Positions 9,469 to 19,196 of a stretch of 64,000 bases of DNA are shown here, in pieces; within the stretch, counting starts at the first letter, position 1, and each line of letters starts with the position of its first letter. The notes under the pieces are model-generated. The model was not told the DNA's origin, did no database searches, and saw nothing but the letters and a program-made list of their open reading frames with translations. The position numbers and the translations under genes were made by a program. The stretch lies in NCBI GenBank assembly GCA_003058525.1, contig QBVD01000058.1, forward strand, positions 1 through 64,000. The letters run 5' to 3'. This stretch comes from a gamma proteobacterium symbiont of Ctena orbiculata (GTDB lineage Bacteria > Pseudomonadota > Gammaproteobacteria > Chromatiales > Chromatiaceae).

Positions 9469-10413
9469 TTAATAATAGGTACCGTAGTAATTGTCGCCTT
9501 TGACTTCCCGACTCTTGTTAAGTACCAAACCGATTGCCTTGTCGCTGTCCAGGCGGCTCAGCGTATCCTTGATCGCTTCAACAGGCGTCCCTCCAGCTTC
9601 CACCACCACCAGGACCTGCCCCATGTGCTGGTTTAGTACGATTGATTCACTGGTTGATAGCATGGGAGGAGAATCGAAAATGATGATCCGGTCCTGATAC
9701 CTTACAGCCACTTCAGTCAGGAACTCCTCCATCTCTTTGCTGGCGAGTAGCTCCGTCGACTTTTCCGAGCGTTTTCCGGCAGAGATTACTTTAAGCCTTG
9801 GGATTTGTGTTTCGAGTATGACATCACCAACGGTACAGCTTTTATCTTCAAGCAGATCGATAAGTCCCTTTTCCTTTTCGATACCAAGCAGCGTACTCAA
9901 GGAGCAGCGCAATACATCACCATCAATCAGGAGCACGGTCGAATCGAGTTCCGTAGATATACTCAAGGCAAGATTCATTGCGGTAAATGTTTTGCCTTCC
10001 GATGGCAGTGAACTGGAAATGGATATCAGATTGCCATGCTCTATCGGCGCCGCACCCTTACCCAGGGCGTTCATAATAACCGGGCGTTTTATAATTCGAT
10101 ACTCTTCAGAGAGTTGCTTATTGCCGGAATGGGGTACGATATAACCCACTCGAGACAGTGATTCGTAGTCCAGATGAATCTTCTTGGCACTGCTTCTCGC
10201 GACAGGCTCCCTGCTGACAGGAATAGTGGGTTCGGCAGATTGCTGTCCACCCACAGCAGGTGTGACAGACGCTGTTTGCTCCAGTACCGGCTTGGCTTTT
10301 TCAATCGTTTTATCACGATTTGTAACATCCGTTGTCTTGGCTGATTCGTTCGCATTACCTTTATTCGATTTGGTTTTTGCTAAACGCTCAATGGCTTTCT
10401 CAATGCTGCTCAT
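9469..10413 (-). CDS. Cytoplasmic tyrosine autokinase of the exopolysaccharide type (BY-kinase)
   Basis: The 314-residue protein has a Ser/Thr/Lys-rich N-terminal third without membrane segments. A bacterial tyrosine kinase domain follows: Walker A in SSLPSEGKTFTAMN, Walker A' LLIDGDVLR, Walker B RIIIFDSPP. The C-terminus ends in a short tyrosine cluster, NYYGTYY. BY-kinases act with a membrane chain-length determinant to control polysaccharide polymerisation and export, cycling by autophosphorylation of the tail tyrosines. It lies 29 bases after the export lipoprotein gene. This matches the XrtA-associated tyrosine autokinases, although the membrane partner is not in this window. Confidence 0.87.
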   Translation of the reverse strand: MSSIEKAIERLAKTKSNKGNANESAKTTDVTNRDKTIEKAKPVLEQTASVTPAVGGQQSAEPTIPVSREPVARSSAKKIHLDYESLSRVGYIVPHSGNKQLSEEYRIIKRPVIMNALGKGAAPIEHGNLISISSSLPSEGKTFTAMNLALSISTELDSTVLLIDGDVLRCSLSTLLGIEKEKGLIDLLEDKSCTVGDVILETQIPRLKVISAGKRSEKSTELLASKEMEEFLTEVAVRYQDRIIIFDSPPMLSTSESIVLNQHMGQVLVVVEAGGTPVEAIKDTLSRLDSDKAIGLVLNKSREVKGDNYYGTYY

Positions 10414-10442
10414 CTAAACCGCTTTCCTGTGATTGATGGGTA

Positions 10443-11084
10443 TTAAAACCATGTTTCCGGGATAATCAGTACATCGCCAGGCATCATTTTAACATTAGCA
10501 GATATATCCCCATCTCTGATCAAATCGTCAAGGCGGACTCGATACTCTGTTGTTTTTCCGTTTACCTTCCTGACCACCTTTGCTTTGTTACCCGCTGCGA
10601 AATCAGTCAAACCGCCCACAGCGATAATGACATCGAGCAAGGTCATTCCATCCCTGTAGTTGATCGACTGCGGTTGAGAAGCCTGGCCGACGACACGTAC
10701 CTGTTCAGTATACCTACCCACAAACTCTGTCACGCTGACCGTCACTTTGGGTGATTTCACGAATTTGGAAAGTTTGGCTTCAAGGGTTCTGGCCAATTCA
10801 GTCGGCGTTTTTCCACTCGCAGGCAGATCCTCCACCAGGGGTGTAGTGATCATACCATCCGGACGCACCACCACCTGAGTTGAGAGCTCGCTGTCTCCCC
10901 ACACGAAGACATTGAGCGTGTCTCCGGGTCCGATCACGTAAAGCGGTGAATCCGGCCCAGCGACTGTGGTGGGAACCTGATTTTCTGGAGATGTCATCTC
11001 GGGTGGGCTTGAACATGCCGCCAGCATGATTGTTGAAAGAACCCAGAGAAAACCCAGTATTTTCTTGTAACCTATTGATAACAT
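10443..11084 (-). CDS. Wza-like polysaccharide export lipoprotein (XrtA/PEP-CTERM type)
   Basis: The 213-residue protein starts at the ATG at 11084 (AGGAAAG upstream) rather than at longer in-frame starts. It has a lipoprotein signal with lipobox LAAC at about residue 20. The poly_export domain follows (YVIGPGDTLNVFVWGDSELS, VRPDGMITTPLVEDLPASG), then one SLBB-like segment (VRVVGQASQPQSINYRDGMTL). It lacks the long C-terminal barrel helix of Wza, as is usual for the short exosortase-linked forms. It probably helps form the periplasmic/outer-membrane channel for the polymer. It lies between prsT and the tyrosine kinase gene. Confidence 0.87.
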   Translation of the reverse strand: MLSIGYKKILGFLWVLSTIMLAACSSPPEMTSPENQVPTTVAGPDSPLYVIGPGDTLNVFVWGDSELSTQVVVRPDGMITTPLVEDLPASGKTPTELARTLEAKLSKFVKSPKVTVSVTEFVGRYTEQVRVVGQASQPQSINYRDGMTLLDVIIAVGGLTDFAAGNKAKVVRKVNGKTTEYRVRLDDLIRDGDISANVKMMPGDVLIIPETWF

Positions 11085-11124
11085 ATTGCTTTCCTGATAT
11101 CCAATGATGTTAACTTGAACTATT

Positions 11125-13938
11125 TTAACCCTTAATTTGAGAGATCTCACTCAAAAGCTTCTTCGCTTCCTCTGATTCGGGGAAGTCCGCATGGTCTTTG
11201 CTGAGCCTCACCAGCACCTCTTTCGCCGCTTTCACATTGTCCGACTCTGCAAGCATAACAGCATAATGATAAAGAATAGACGGGTCTGAGGCCGTATCCA
11301 TAATCGGTGACAATATTTTCAAAGCCGTAGCCGTGTCTCCCGATTTATGTGTCAACCAGGCATAAGTATCCACTACTGACTGAGTGGCGTTTCCTGAAAT
11401 TTCATAGGCAAGTTTCGCTTGATCAAGCGCTTTTTGAGGGTCCTGATCAAAATTTAGCAGCGCAGAATTGTTAAGGGCTACTATATTTCGCGGGTTCACC
11501 TCCAGCAGATCACTATATAATTTAAGTGCTGCATTCATTTTCTCCATCGTCTGATAGACGATCGCCAGCGCCAACTGTACCTGCTGATTGTTCTTATGAG
11601 ATCTCTTCCAGCTGGTCAACAGGTTGATCGCACTCATCGAATCTTTGTTCTTGATATACAGATCTGACAGCTGCTGTATCAGGATAAAGGGGGATTTGGG
11701 TGTGGCATGCGCTTCCAGGCTGTTGATCGCTTTAACTATATCTCCCTTTACTTCATGGTAGTTGGCTTGAAGCGTCACACCCACAAGCCTGGTCTTATCG
11801 TTATCGAGCAGTTGCTCTATTATCGTTTCAACCTGTTGATAATTCCTATCCCGCAACTCCAATTTGTAACGCAACAGTTTGCCTTTAATGGATAAAGGTA
11901 TCTTTCTATCCAACTTTTGCAGGGTAGTTCTTGCAGCCTCTAGATCCCCTCTCTTTGTCTGCAGATCGGCCAGTTGCAAATAGGCCATCTCGCTGTCCGG
12001 ATTATCATCCAGCAACTTTTTAATGGTTGACTCTGCCTGATTATAGTGGCCTGTCTGCTGATCGATCATGGCAAGCAGGGATATGATGGCAGGGTTGTTA
12101 CTCTGTCGAAGCTGCTTGTCATCAAGATAAACTGCTGCCTTATCCGGCTGTTTCCTTCTTAAGTAGTATCTGGCCAGAATGACCCGAGGCAGCCATGAAT
12201 CCTTACCCGTTTCAACGGCTTTTTCCAACCATGCCAGTGCCTCTTTTTGACTGCCCGAACGTTCGCTAATCTGTGCTAGCAGCATCATCGCATTGACATT
12301 GCCCGGCTCTCTGGCAAGGACCAGATTGAGCCTGTCGCTTCCAGCTATCAAACGACCATCCTCAAGATCCATCCTTGCCAGTGCCAACTGGCCAGGGATG
12401 AATTCGGCACTTTTACTGACTGCATCAGCAAAGTATCGCCTTGCATAGTTTCTGTTCCCCGAATTGAGCTCTATCATGGCCCGCAGATAGAGATCTCCAG
12501 GACGTTCACCTTCACGCGTCAGAAGCTGATCAGACAGTTTCCGCGCAGAGTTGAAATCCTGTTTCTTGATATATGAAAGGATCAACAGCGTATCTCTGTT
12601 CGATGACTCTCCTTCCCATTTGTCCTCCAACTCGGATATAGCCTCATCGACAGACCCATGATTGATATAGAGTCGAGCCAGTTCCTCACGAATGCGGGTG
12701 TCACTGGGATTGACATGCGCAGCCTTTTTAAGAAACTCGATCCCCTTGGAATACTCTCCCGATTGACTGGCTGCGAGACCAATCATGGTCAATATCTGAT
12801 CATCATTGCTGTCGGCACCACCAGATTCAAGCAAAGCCAGGGCCTCTTTCGGTTTATCCAGTCGTAACTTGATTTCACCAAGAAGCTTTCTGGCCTGGAG
12901 ATGGGTTGGCACCTGATTGACATATCTCGTCAGCAGTATATTTGCCTGTTCCAAATTGTTTTCAGAAAAGTGCAAAGCGCCAAGCAAGAGGGTTGTCGGC
13001 AGGTGATTGGGCATGACTGAATGCGCCTGAGACAACTTGGTAACTGCACTCTCATAATCCTGCTTCAAATAATCATACAGACCTGAGAGATAGGCAACGT
13101 ATGGATTTTTTTTGTATTGAGCCTCTAACTCTCGAATATATACACCGCTCTCATCCAATCTCTTCAGGTGAAAAAGCAAATGGGTGAGATTGACTTTGAT
13201 TATATACGCATCTTGCTTGGGATCATCTTCGTCTATCAGTGACAGCGCACCCTTCAACAGTTCAACCGCCTTACTGTGATCCTCCAGTTTTACATGCAAA
13301 GATCCCAGGTCACGCCATACCTTATAGTCCTTGTTATCTATCTCCAATGCACGCTGTAAATATTCCAACGCCTCAGTATCATCATTCCTCATACTTGCCG
13401 CTTTCGCCAGCGATCGCAATGCAGTGACACTTTCCGTATCCTTCTCAAGCATTTTTTCGGCAAGTACCGTTCCCTTCTCCACATCTTCCACACTGAGATA
13501 AGAGTGAGAGACAACACCCCACACCCTCATAGCTTCGATGCTGTCAAACCTCCCTTTTTCGTACGCCTCTACAATCTCTTTATGTTTCCCTTGCAACTCC
13601 CAGGAAGACATTAAGATCAGTTGCACATCGGCCGTGGGCGACTTGTCGCCTAAAACTGTTTTTATCTCTTTTTCTGCAGAAATCCCGTCGCCTTTTTTCA
13701 AGTAACTTCTGGCCAGTAATTGTCTGGCATCGGTATTTGCAGAGTTATTCTGAAGTATTTGCTTGAGCTCAATAATCGCTTTCGAATAGAGTCCGCTTTG
13801 ATAACTGGTTTTAGCAGAAGCCAAGGCTTCACTGTCATCTTTACCGACTGTGCATGCGGACAGCATAAGCTGCAGCACGATTACAGATAGTAATGCCCAA
13901 AGGTTCAATTGTCTTACGTTATTCACTGCCCTTGTCAT
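11125..13938 (-). CDS. prsT: Large TPR-repeat lipoprotein PrsT (PEP-CTERM system type)
   Basis: The 937-residue product is read from the ATG at 13938 (MTRAVNNVRQ), which places the lipobox LMLSAC at about residue 26; an upstream extension would bury the signal. The rest is a chain of about twenty tetratricopeptide-like helical repeats (for example AIIELKQILQNNSANTDARQ and ALEYLQRALEIDNKDYKVWR). It matches the PrsT family encoded beside PrsK and PrsR in bacteria with exosortase/PEP-CTERM systems. The role is presumed to be a periplasmic scaffold for polysaccharide or sorted-protein assembly. The gene is downstream of prsR by about 58 bases. Confidence 0.88.
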   Translation of the reverse strand: MTRAVNNVRQLNLWALLSVIVLQLMLSACTVGKDDSEALASAKTSYQSGLYSKAIIELKQILQNNSANTDARQLLARSYLKKGDGISAEKEIKTVLGDKSPTADVQLILMSSWELQGKHKEIVEAYEKGRFDSIEAMRVWGVVSHSYLSVEDVEKGTVLAEKMLEKDTESVTALRSLAKAASMRNDDTEALEYLQRALEIDNKDYKVWRDLGSLHVKLEDHSKAVELLKGALSLIDEDDPKQDAYIIKVNLTHLLFHLKRLDESGVYIRELEAQYKKNPYVAYLSGLYDYLKQDYESAVTKLSQAHSVMPNHLPTTLLLGALHFSENNLEQANILLTRYVNQVPTHLQARKLLGEIKLRLDKPKEALALLESGGADSNDDQILTMIGLAASQSGEYSKGIEFLKKAAHVNPSDTRIREELARLYINHGSVDEAISELEDKWEGESSNRDTLLILSYIKKQDFNSARKLSDQLLTREGERPGDLYLRAMIELNSGNRNYARRYFADAVSKSAEFIPGQLALARMDLEDGRLIAGSDRLNLVLAREPGNVNAMMLLAQISERSGSQKEALAWLEKAVETGKDSWLPRVILARYYLRRKQPDKAAVYLDDKQLRQSNNPAIISLLAMIDQQTGHYNQAESTIKKLLDDNPDSEMAYLQLADLQTKRGDLEAARTTLQKLDRKIPLSIKGKLLRYKLELRDRNYQQVETIIEQLLDNDKTRLVGVTLQANYHEVKGDIVKAINSLEAHATPKSPFILIQQLSDLYIKNKDSMSAINLLTSWKRSHKNNQQVQLALAIVYQTMEKMNAALKLYSDLLEVNPRNIVALNNSALLNFDQDPQKALDQAKLAYEISGNATQSVVDTYAWLTHKSGDTATALKILSPIMDTASDPSILYHYAVMLAESDNVKAAKEVLVRLSKDHADFPESEEAKKLLSEISQIKG

Positions 13939-13996
13939 TTCAGAACCACCATCAAATGCGGCCGTATTGAAAACACTCTGCAACTCCTGAATCGAT

Positions 13997-15358
13997 CTAT
14001 TTCAGACCATATTTATTCACTAGGTCATATAAGGTTGGTCTGCTGATTCCCAGTAGATCAGCCGCCTTTGATACATTTCCACCAACGAAGCTCATGGCCC
14101 GTATTATCGCTTTTGCCTCTGCCTGCTCCCTGACCTCTCTCAAATTGACCGGCATCACATCCTCGCTCCCTTCAGTCAATTGCAGTTCACTGGGAGTAAT
14201 CATTTGTTCATCAGCCATAACCACAGAACGTTTTATTCTGTTTTCAAGCTCTCTGACATTCCCTGGCCAGCTATAGCCCTCGATGGCTTTCAATGCTTCC
14301 TTAGTGAATCCGCTGACTTTCGAAGTGTTCTGCTTCGCATATTTTTTTAAAAATGACCAAGCCAGCAGCACTGCATCACCCGCACGCTCTCTTAGTGGTG
14401 GTATATTGATAGAGATTTCACTGATTCGGTAATAGAGATCCTCGCGAAACTCACCCTGTGCTATTTTCTCTTCCAAATCCTGATTGGTTGCACACACCAC
14501 CCGGACATCCACAGGTATTTCTTCCCTACCACCAATCCTCTCGATTACCCTTTCCTGTAGAAAGCGCAGCATTTTCGCCTGCAAACCCATGGGCATATCG
14601 CCTATCTCATCAAGAAACAGGGTTCCCCCATTTGCTGCCTCAATCTTTCCTACCGTCCTTTTCGAGGCACCCGTAAAAGCACCTTTTTCATAACCGTATA
14701 GCTCGCTCTCCAAAAGATTTTCCGGTATCGAAGCACAGTTTATGGCGGCAAATTTCTCACCGCTTCTGTCGCTCAGGGCATGGATGGCCCTGGCAAGCAC
14801 CTCTTTACCGGTCCCGCTTTCGCCCAGCAGAAGTGCTGTTATATCCGTCGGGCTTATCTTCTCTATTATCCTGCATATTTCCAGCATTTCCGGACTGTTT
14901 GCGATAACGCCGTCCAGTGGTGAATTGCGTTGTATGTTATGTAGCCTGCGATTCTCATCTTCCAGGCCATGTACATTGAATGCGCGTTCGATAATAACCC
15001 GCAATACATCAGGGTCTATCGGTTTCTGATAAAAATCATAGGCGCCCAATTCGATAGACTTCAGGGCATTCTCACGATCGTCATTACCCGTCACCACTAT
15101 GACTTTTGTTTGAGGAATTAAATTCAATATTTCCTGCAATGTGGCGAATCCCTCGCTGACATTGGTCGGGTCAGGCGGCAAACCGAGATCAAGGGTAACC
15201 ACGGGCGCCGATGTCTTCCTCAGAGAGTTGATGGCACTCTTCCTGTCACCGACGATATGCACCTCATATCCGTCAAAACTCCATTTGAGTTGACGCTGGA
15301 GTCCCGGATCATCCTCAACTATTATCAGCGATTTCATCTGGTTAGTAGCTTTACTCAC
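13997..15358 (-). CDS. prsR: Sigma-54-dependent response regulator PrsR
   Basis: The 453-residue protein has a receiver domain with the phosphorylation site at about Asp57 (VVTLDLGLP). The AAA+ sigma-54 interaction domain carries Walker A GESGTGKE, the sigma-54 contact loop GAFTGA and GGTLFLDEIGDMP. A Fis-type helix-turn-helix closes it (NVSKAADLLGISRPTLYDLV). GTG at 15358 is the probable start, with GAGG in the preceding stop region of prsK, 2 bases away; an inner ATG has no ribosome site. It matches the PEP-CTERM-box regulators, which activate exosortase-target genes from sigma-54 promoters. Confidence 0.92.
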   Translation of the reverse strand: MSKATNQMKSLIIVEDDPGLQRQLKWSFDGYEVHIVGDRKSAINSLRKTSAPVVTLDLGLPPDPTNVSEGFATLQEILNLIPQTKVIVVTGNDDRENALKSIELGAYDFYQKPIDPDVLRVIIERAFNVHGLEDENRRLHNIQRNSPLDGVIANSPEMLEICRIIEKISPTDITALLLGESGTGKEVLARAIHALSDRSGEKFAAINCASIPENLLESELYGYEKGAFTGASKRTVGKIEAANGGTLFLDEIGDMPMGLQAKMLRFLQERVIERIGGREEIPVDVRVVCATNQDLEEKIAQGEFREDLYYRISEISINIPPLRERAGDAVLLAWSFLKKYAKQNTSKVSGFTKEALKAIEGYSWPGNVRELENRIKRSVVMADEQMITPSELQLTEGSEDVMPVNLREVREQAEAKAIIRAMSFVGGNVSKAADLLGISRPTLYDLVNKYGLK

Positions 15359-15360
15359 AA

Positions 15361-17466
15361 CTACGCCTCTGCCGTGGTCGATATGTGATTATTGATTGCT
15401 TGTCCCGCAACCTCAAGCGGTATACTGATCTCGAACTTGGTTCCAACACCCTTAACGCTCTCCACCTTCATCTTGCCATTCAGGGAATTCACGTACTCCC
15501 TGGTTTCGTAGACACCAATTCCCATCCCGGCATTTCCTTTTGTCGTTTGAAACGGCCGAAACAACCTTTCCTTAATGAACAATGCATCCATCCCAACCCC
15601 ATTATCCTCAATCGTAATCACTGCATAGTTGTTGACCCGGTCCACGGTCACATCGACCTTACCATCTTCCTGCGACGCTTCCTGTGCATTTTTTATCATA
15701 TGCACCATGATGGCGGTGAAACGATCCTTATCGGCGATGATTTTCAGGAAATTGGCATTGATCGTAAGTCGCGGCTTGGGCAAATAGGCATAAAGTTGAT
15801 TAACAGCCTGCGCAACCGATTCTTCCACATAAAATTCTTTTGATTTTGTTGATTCGAACCTTCCCTGCCTCAACTGGGTAAGCAATCGTCCCATTTTACT
15901 GACTGCATTGCCAATCGTTTTAACCGCATCATCCATAAATTCAGGATTGTTTTTGTGCCGTTCGGCATTCTTTACCACCAATTCCAATTGGGCAATCAGG
16001 TTTTTCAGGTCATGTACCACAAACGCCGAGAGCCTGTTGAAGGCCTCGAATTGATTGGCCTGATTCAACGCCTCCGAGGTTTGCAACAATGCCAGATAAC
16101 TGCCCGCCTGCTTCGCCGCAGCCTTGATGAGATCCCTGTCCTCCCAATTGACCGATTTGGTCAGCTTCGGCTGAGTCAGTAAGACAAAGCCAAGAAGCTG
16201 TTCGTGGTGTTTGACGGGTATGATCAACCAGGCATTTTCAATAGCTATAAGTTGGTCATCAAGGTTCAGGCTTTCATAGCGCTCCGGGAACTGTTTGTAT
16301 TCATCGACGTCGATAATCCAGTCACTGTTGGAAAAATATGTCACCAATGAATCACTTGAATCGAATAAGATATTGTTCGCTGACACTTGCCAGTGACTGA
16401 CACACTGGTAACTGCCAGCATTATCCGACATCCAGAGGTATCCCCCGCCTGCATCGATTGATTCAGAGATCGCCTGTATCACCCGGATACGGATCTCCTT
16501 GCCCCCTCTACCGTTGGAGAGTGTCTGCACAACCCGCAACCACTCATCACGCCAGTCATACTTGTAGCTGAAGAAGTGTTTGTTGACAAAGACCTTTAAC
16601 TTTGAACGCAGGTTCCCCGAAAACAATACCGTGACGAGAAAGATGACACCTGCGAATACAAAGGCGATTTGAGTCGCTTTACCCCAACTTCCCCCGTAAA
16701 AGCGGATGTAATAGCCAACCGCCGCCATCGTCACCAGGTAGGCCCCTGCGGCGATGATTGTGGTGGCATGAAATACCACCTGTTTCGAGACAAAGACGCG
16801 CACGGACCAGCTGGGATTTCTTGTTGCCGCAATCGCCACAAAAGGAACAGCGAGCGCACTGGTCAGTCCCCTCGCCTGCCACAGTGTGGTATCCACCCGA
16901 TTGAACAACAAAGCTTCAGCGTAGAGAAAAAAATCGTAGACAAACAGGACACCCATCCCGAGATAGAGATATTTGACGGCCCAACGCATCTCAGGTCTTG
17001 TGCTGCGGTAGAGTTGTTCGATCAGGGTCAGTCCGGTTATGGCGAATCCCAGATAGCCCACTAACGGGTAACTTGCAAAGCCCTCTGGACCAATCGGCAC
17101 AGGGATGAGCTGGGACATCGGCTCGATTGCAATCAAGACGGTTGAGCCGATGAGTATGGCGATTGGAATATAAGCCAAATTGCGTAGGTTATTGCCACTC
17201 GCCTTTTGCAAATTAAACAGTAGGCGGAACAGGAAAACGAACCATGCAATATTTCTTGCTATCTCGAAGATTTGATAGGCGGTTCTGGTAAGGACGGATT
17301 CGTCCACTTGCAAAGCAACAGCCGCCAGCGCCCAGCATGCTGTGGTCACGGAAGCCGTCAGCAAATAGATCCCCTCTATTCGCCCGCGCCAGCTGGTCAC
17401 AAGCATCACACTGAAGAGCAGGAATAGTGTGGCCGATATGGCATAACCGATGATTCCGATACTCAA
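15361..17466 (-). CDS. prsK: Membrane histidine kinase PrsK
   Basis: The 701-residue sensor has roughly nine N-terminal transmembrane segments (residues 1-290). A GAF-like region follows, then the kinase core. The H box is AFVVHDLKNLIAQLEL at about residue 485, and the ATP domain shows EDNGVGM, FRPFQTTKGNAGMGIGVY and a terminal G box. It is the partner of PrsR, encoded 2 bases downstream, in the PEP-CTERM/XrtA-linked two-component system. The signal sensed is unknown. It is divergent from the type II secretion operon across a 317-bp gap. Confidence 0.9.
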   Translation of the reverse strand: MSIGIIGYAISATLFLLFSVMLVTSWRGRIEGIYLLTASVTTACWALAAVALQVDESVLTRTAYQIFEIARNIAWFVFLFRLLFNLQKASGNNLRNLAYIPIAILIGSTVLIAIEPMSQLIPVPIGPEGFASYPLVGYLGFAITGLTLIEQLYRSTRPEMRWAVKYLYLGMGVLFVYDFFLYAEALLFNRVDTTLWQARGLTSALAVPFVAIAATRNPSWSVRVFVSKQVVFHATTIIAAGAYLVTMAAVGYYIRFYGGSWGKATQIAFVFAGVIFLVTVLFSGNLRSKLKVFVNKHFFSYKYDWRDEWLRVVQTLSNGRGGKEIRIRVIQAISESIDAGGGYLWMSDNAGSYQCVSHWQVSANNILFDSSDSLVTYFSNSDWIIDVDEYKQFPERYESLNLDDQLIAIENAWLIIPVKHHEQLLGFVLLTQPKLTKSVNWEDRDLIKAAAKQAGSYLALLQTSEALNQANQFEAFNRLSAFVVHDLKNLIAQLELVVKNAERHKNNPEFMDDAVKTIGNAVSKMGRLLTQLRQGRFESTKSKEFYVEESVAQAVNQLYAYLPKPRLTINANFLKIIADKDRFTAIMVHMIKNAQEASQEDGKVDVTVDRVNNYAVITIEDNGVGMDALFIKERLFRPFQTTKGNAGMGIGVYETREYVNSLNGKMKVESVKGVGTKFEISIPLEVAGQAINNHISTTAEA

Positions 17467-17783
17467 GCAGCTAATCCTCTATAGAGATTCCCACACAGAC
17501 ATGCAAATGAACTTTTTACCTGCATTGGTGTAAGTATTATCCTGAATACTTACTAGCACATTCATTTACAGGCACCCTTTGCAAACAGGTGAATGCATTA
17601 TTATTCAATAAGTTAACAATAATATTGATTATCAGGATAGGCAATGGCCAATCAATAGTATATGGGATGGTGAACTGATTCACCTCTTCGAACCGGATTT
17701 ACAGATGAATCTAGATTCCATAACTGATTCCCTCGATAATAGCCCACCATCATACAGATATATTTTTTTGCGGATTTGAAACC
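17467..17783. promoter_or_regulatory. Divergent intergenic region with a perfect palindrome
   Basis: The AT-rich 317-bp gap separates prsK (minus) from gspG (plus) and should hold promoters for both. GTAAGTATT (17530-17538) and AATACTTAC (17545-17553) form a perfect inverted repeat around a 6-base loop, about 70 bases before prsK. It has the look of a dimer operator rather than a terminator, because no T-run follows in either direction. No sigma-54 consensus with correct GG/GC spacing was found. Confidence 0.5.
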
Positions 17784-18272
17784 ATGATATTAAATGCAGC
17801 ACATAGAGTAACTCCCTCCTTGCCGGTTCACGCCAAAACCGGATTTAAAACAAGAAATTATTTAAAATTCAAGGGCTTCACCCTAATAGAGGTGATGGTT
17901 GTCGTAGTCATACTCAGCATCCTCGCGGCAATTGTCGTACCCAAGATCATGGACAGGCCCGAACAGGCCCGAATCACCAAGGCAAAGAGTGATATCCGTG
18001 CGTTGGAGGCCGCTCTCAACCTCTATCGACTCGACAATATGATATATCCCACAACCGATCAGGGTCTTGAGGCTTTGGTAAGCAAGCCAACTGATTCACC
18101 GGAACCGAGGAATTGGAAAGAGGGTGGATATCTGGATCGATTGCCCGTCGATCCCTGGGGCAATCCCTATCTCTTTCTCAGTCCTGGCACCCATGGCGTG
18201 ATCGATATCTACTCTGCGGGGCTCGATTCCCAATCGGCCGATGACGACCTAGGGAACTGGAATCTGGAGTGA
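17784..18272 (+). CDS. gspG: Type II secretion major pseudopilin GspG
   Basis: The 162-residue protein has a long (about 30-residue) leader, then the prepilin peptidase site KGFTLIEVMVV with Glu at +5 and the hydrophobic helix. The GspG family signature follows: YPTTDQGLEALV, LDRLPVDPWGNPYLFLSPG and a calcium-loop-like acidic C-terminus (DSQSADDDLG). It polymerises into the pseudopilus that pushes folded substrates through the GspD channel. It is the first gene of a gspGHIJKLMN-DEF cluster; gspH starts inside its stop codon. Confidence 0.96.
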   Translation: MILNAAHRVTPSLPVHAKTGFKTRNYLKFKGFTLIEVMVVVVILSILAAIVVPKIMDRPEQARITKAKSDIRALEAALNLYRLDNMIYPTTDQGLEALVSKPTDSPEPRNWKEGGYLDRLPVDPWGNPYLFLSPGTHGVIDIYSAGLDSQSADDDLGNWNLE

Positions 18273-18787
18273 AGGTAAACCACTCAACCACCGCCGCAGC
18301 CAACCAGCGAGGATTTACACTCATCGAGGTGATGGTGGTAGTCGTCATCATCGGCATCCTTATCAACTTCGTCACACTCTCTTTGGGCCGCAGTTCGCCG
18401 CAAGACCAGTTAAAGACGGAGGCCCAGCGGCTATCCAATCTGATCGGGCTGGCAAGTGAAGAGGCCCTATTGAGATCAGTCTTGATCGGGGTTGATATCA
18501 GCGAGGAAGAGTATGGCTTTCTGCGCCTGGAAGAGGGATCGTGGCAACCAATGGAGGATAACCTGTTTCGTTCACGTCAGTTGCCGGAAGGTATGGAATT
18601 CAGTATTGCCTCCTCGCAGCAATCCGGAGAGGATGATGAGGAGAACATCCCTGAGATCATTTTACTCAACAGCGGTGAGATGACTCCCTTCGAACTAAAG
18701 CTGAGTTCCGACCGGCTAGAGAGCTATTACAGATTGACCGGCAGTGAGATGGGGGAGCGCACACTCGATCATGTCTCGCCCTATTAA
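18269..18787 (+). CDS. gspH: Type II secretion minor pseudopilin GspH
   Basis: The 172-residue protein starts at a GTG overlapping the gspG stop. The cleavage site is RGFTLIEVMVVVVIIGIL with Glu at +5. The later part (LLRSVLIGVDISEEEYGFLRLEEGSW) is typical of the GspH domain. It belongs to the tip-proximal pseudopilins. Its 3' end overlaps the start of gspI by 17 bases, which points to translational coupling. Confidence 0.93.
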   Translation: MKVNHSTTAAANQRGFTLIEVMVVVVIIGILINFVTLSLGRSSPQDQLKTEAQRLSNLIGLASEEALLRSVLIGVDISEEEYGFLRLEEGSWQPMEDNLFRSRQLPEGMEFSIASSQQSGEDDEENIPEIILLNSGEMTPFELKLSSDRLESYYRLTGSEMGERTLDHVSPY

Positions 18788-19187
18788 TCTTTCCCGCACC
18801 GGCGCATTCCAGGCTCATAACCCAAGAATTCGGGGCTTTACCCTGCTTGAGATCCTTATCGCCTTAGCGATACTGGCAATCGCATTCGCTTCGATCATCA
18901 CAGTTGCAGCCAACCAGTCTGTCAACGTCGGTTATTTAAGGGACAAAACCCTGGCGCACTGGGTAGCGCTGAACCAGATCACCGAGTTACAGGTTGGCAA
19001 CAAGTGGCCGGCAACCGGGAAACAGCAGGGCGACGAAGAGATGGGCCTGACTAAATGGCATTGGCAACGAACCGTCAGCAAAACCCCGGATGACCGGGTT
19101 CGCAAGGTGGAAATAGCCGTGTTTCGCAACAGGGGGGATGATGAAGCTGTAACGCGGCTTGTGAGTTTTCTGCCCCAACCGATTTAA
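18771..19187 (+). CDS. gspI: Type II secretion minor pseudopilin GspI
   Basis: The 138-residue protein is read from the ATG at 18771, because an upstream in-frame extension only reads through gspH. The prepilin motif is RGFTLLEILIALAILAIAF, and the family motif ALNQITELQV appears after the helix. GspI nucleates the GspI-J-K tip complex that caps the pseudopilus. It lies between gspH (overlapping) and gspJ (9-bp gap). Confidence 0.92.
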   Translation: MSRPINLSRTGAFQAHNPRIRGFTLLEILIALAILAIAFASIITVAANQSVNVGYLRDKTLAHWVALNQITELQVGNKWPATGKQQGDEEMGLTKWHWQRTVSKTPDDRVRKVEIAVFRNRGDDEAVTRLVSFLPQPI

Positions 19188-19196
19188 GTATGTAAT

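Noticed and set aside
17570..17590. Possible sigma-54 promoter (GGCAC...TTGC-like string) before gspG
   Set aside because: The distance between the GG and GC elements is 8 bases rather than the required 10, so it does not fit the -24/-12 consensus.
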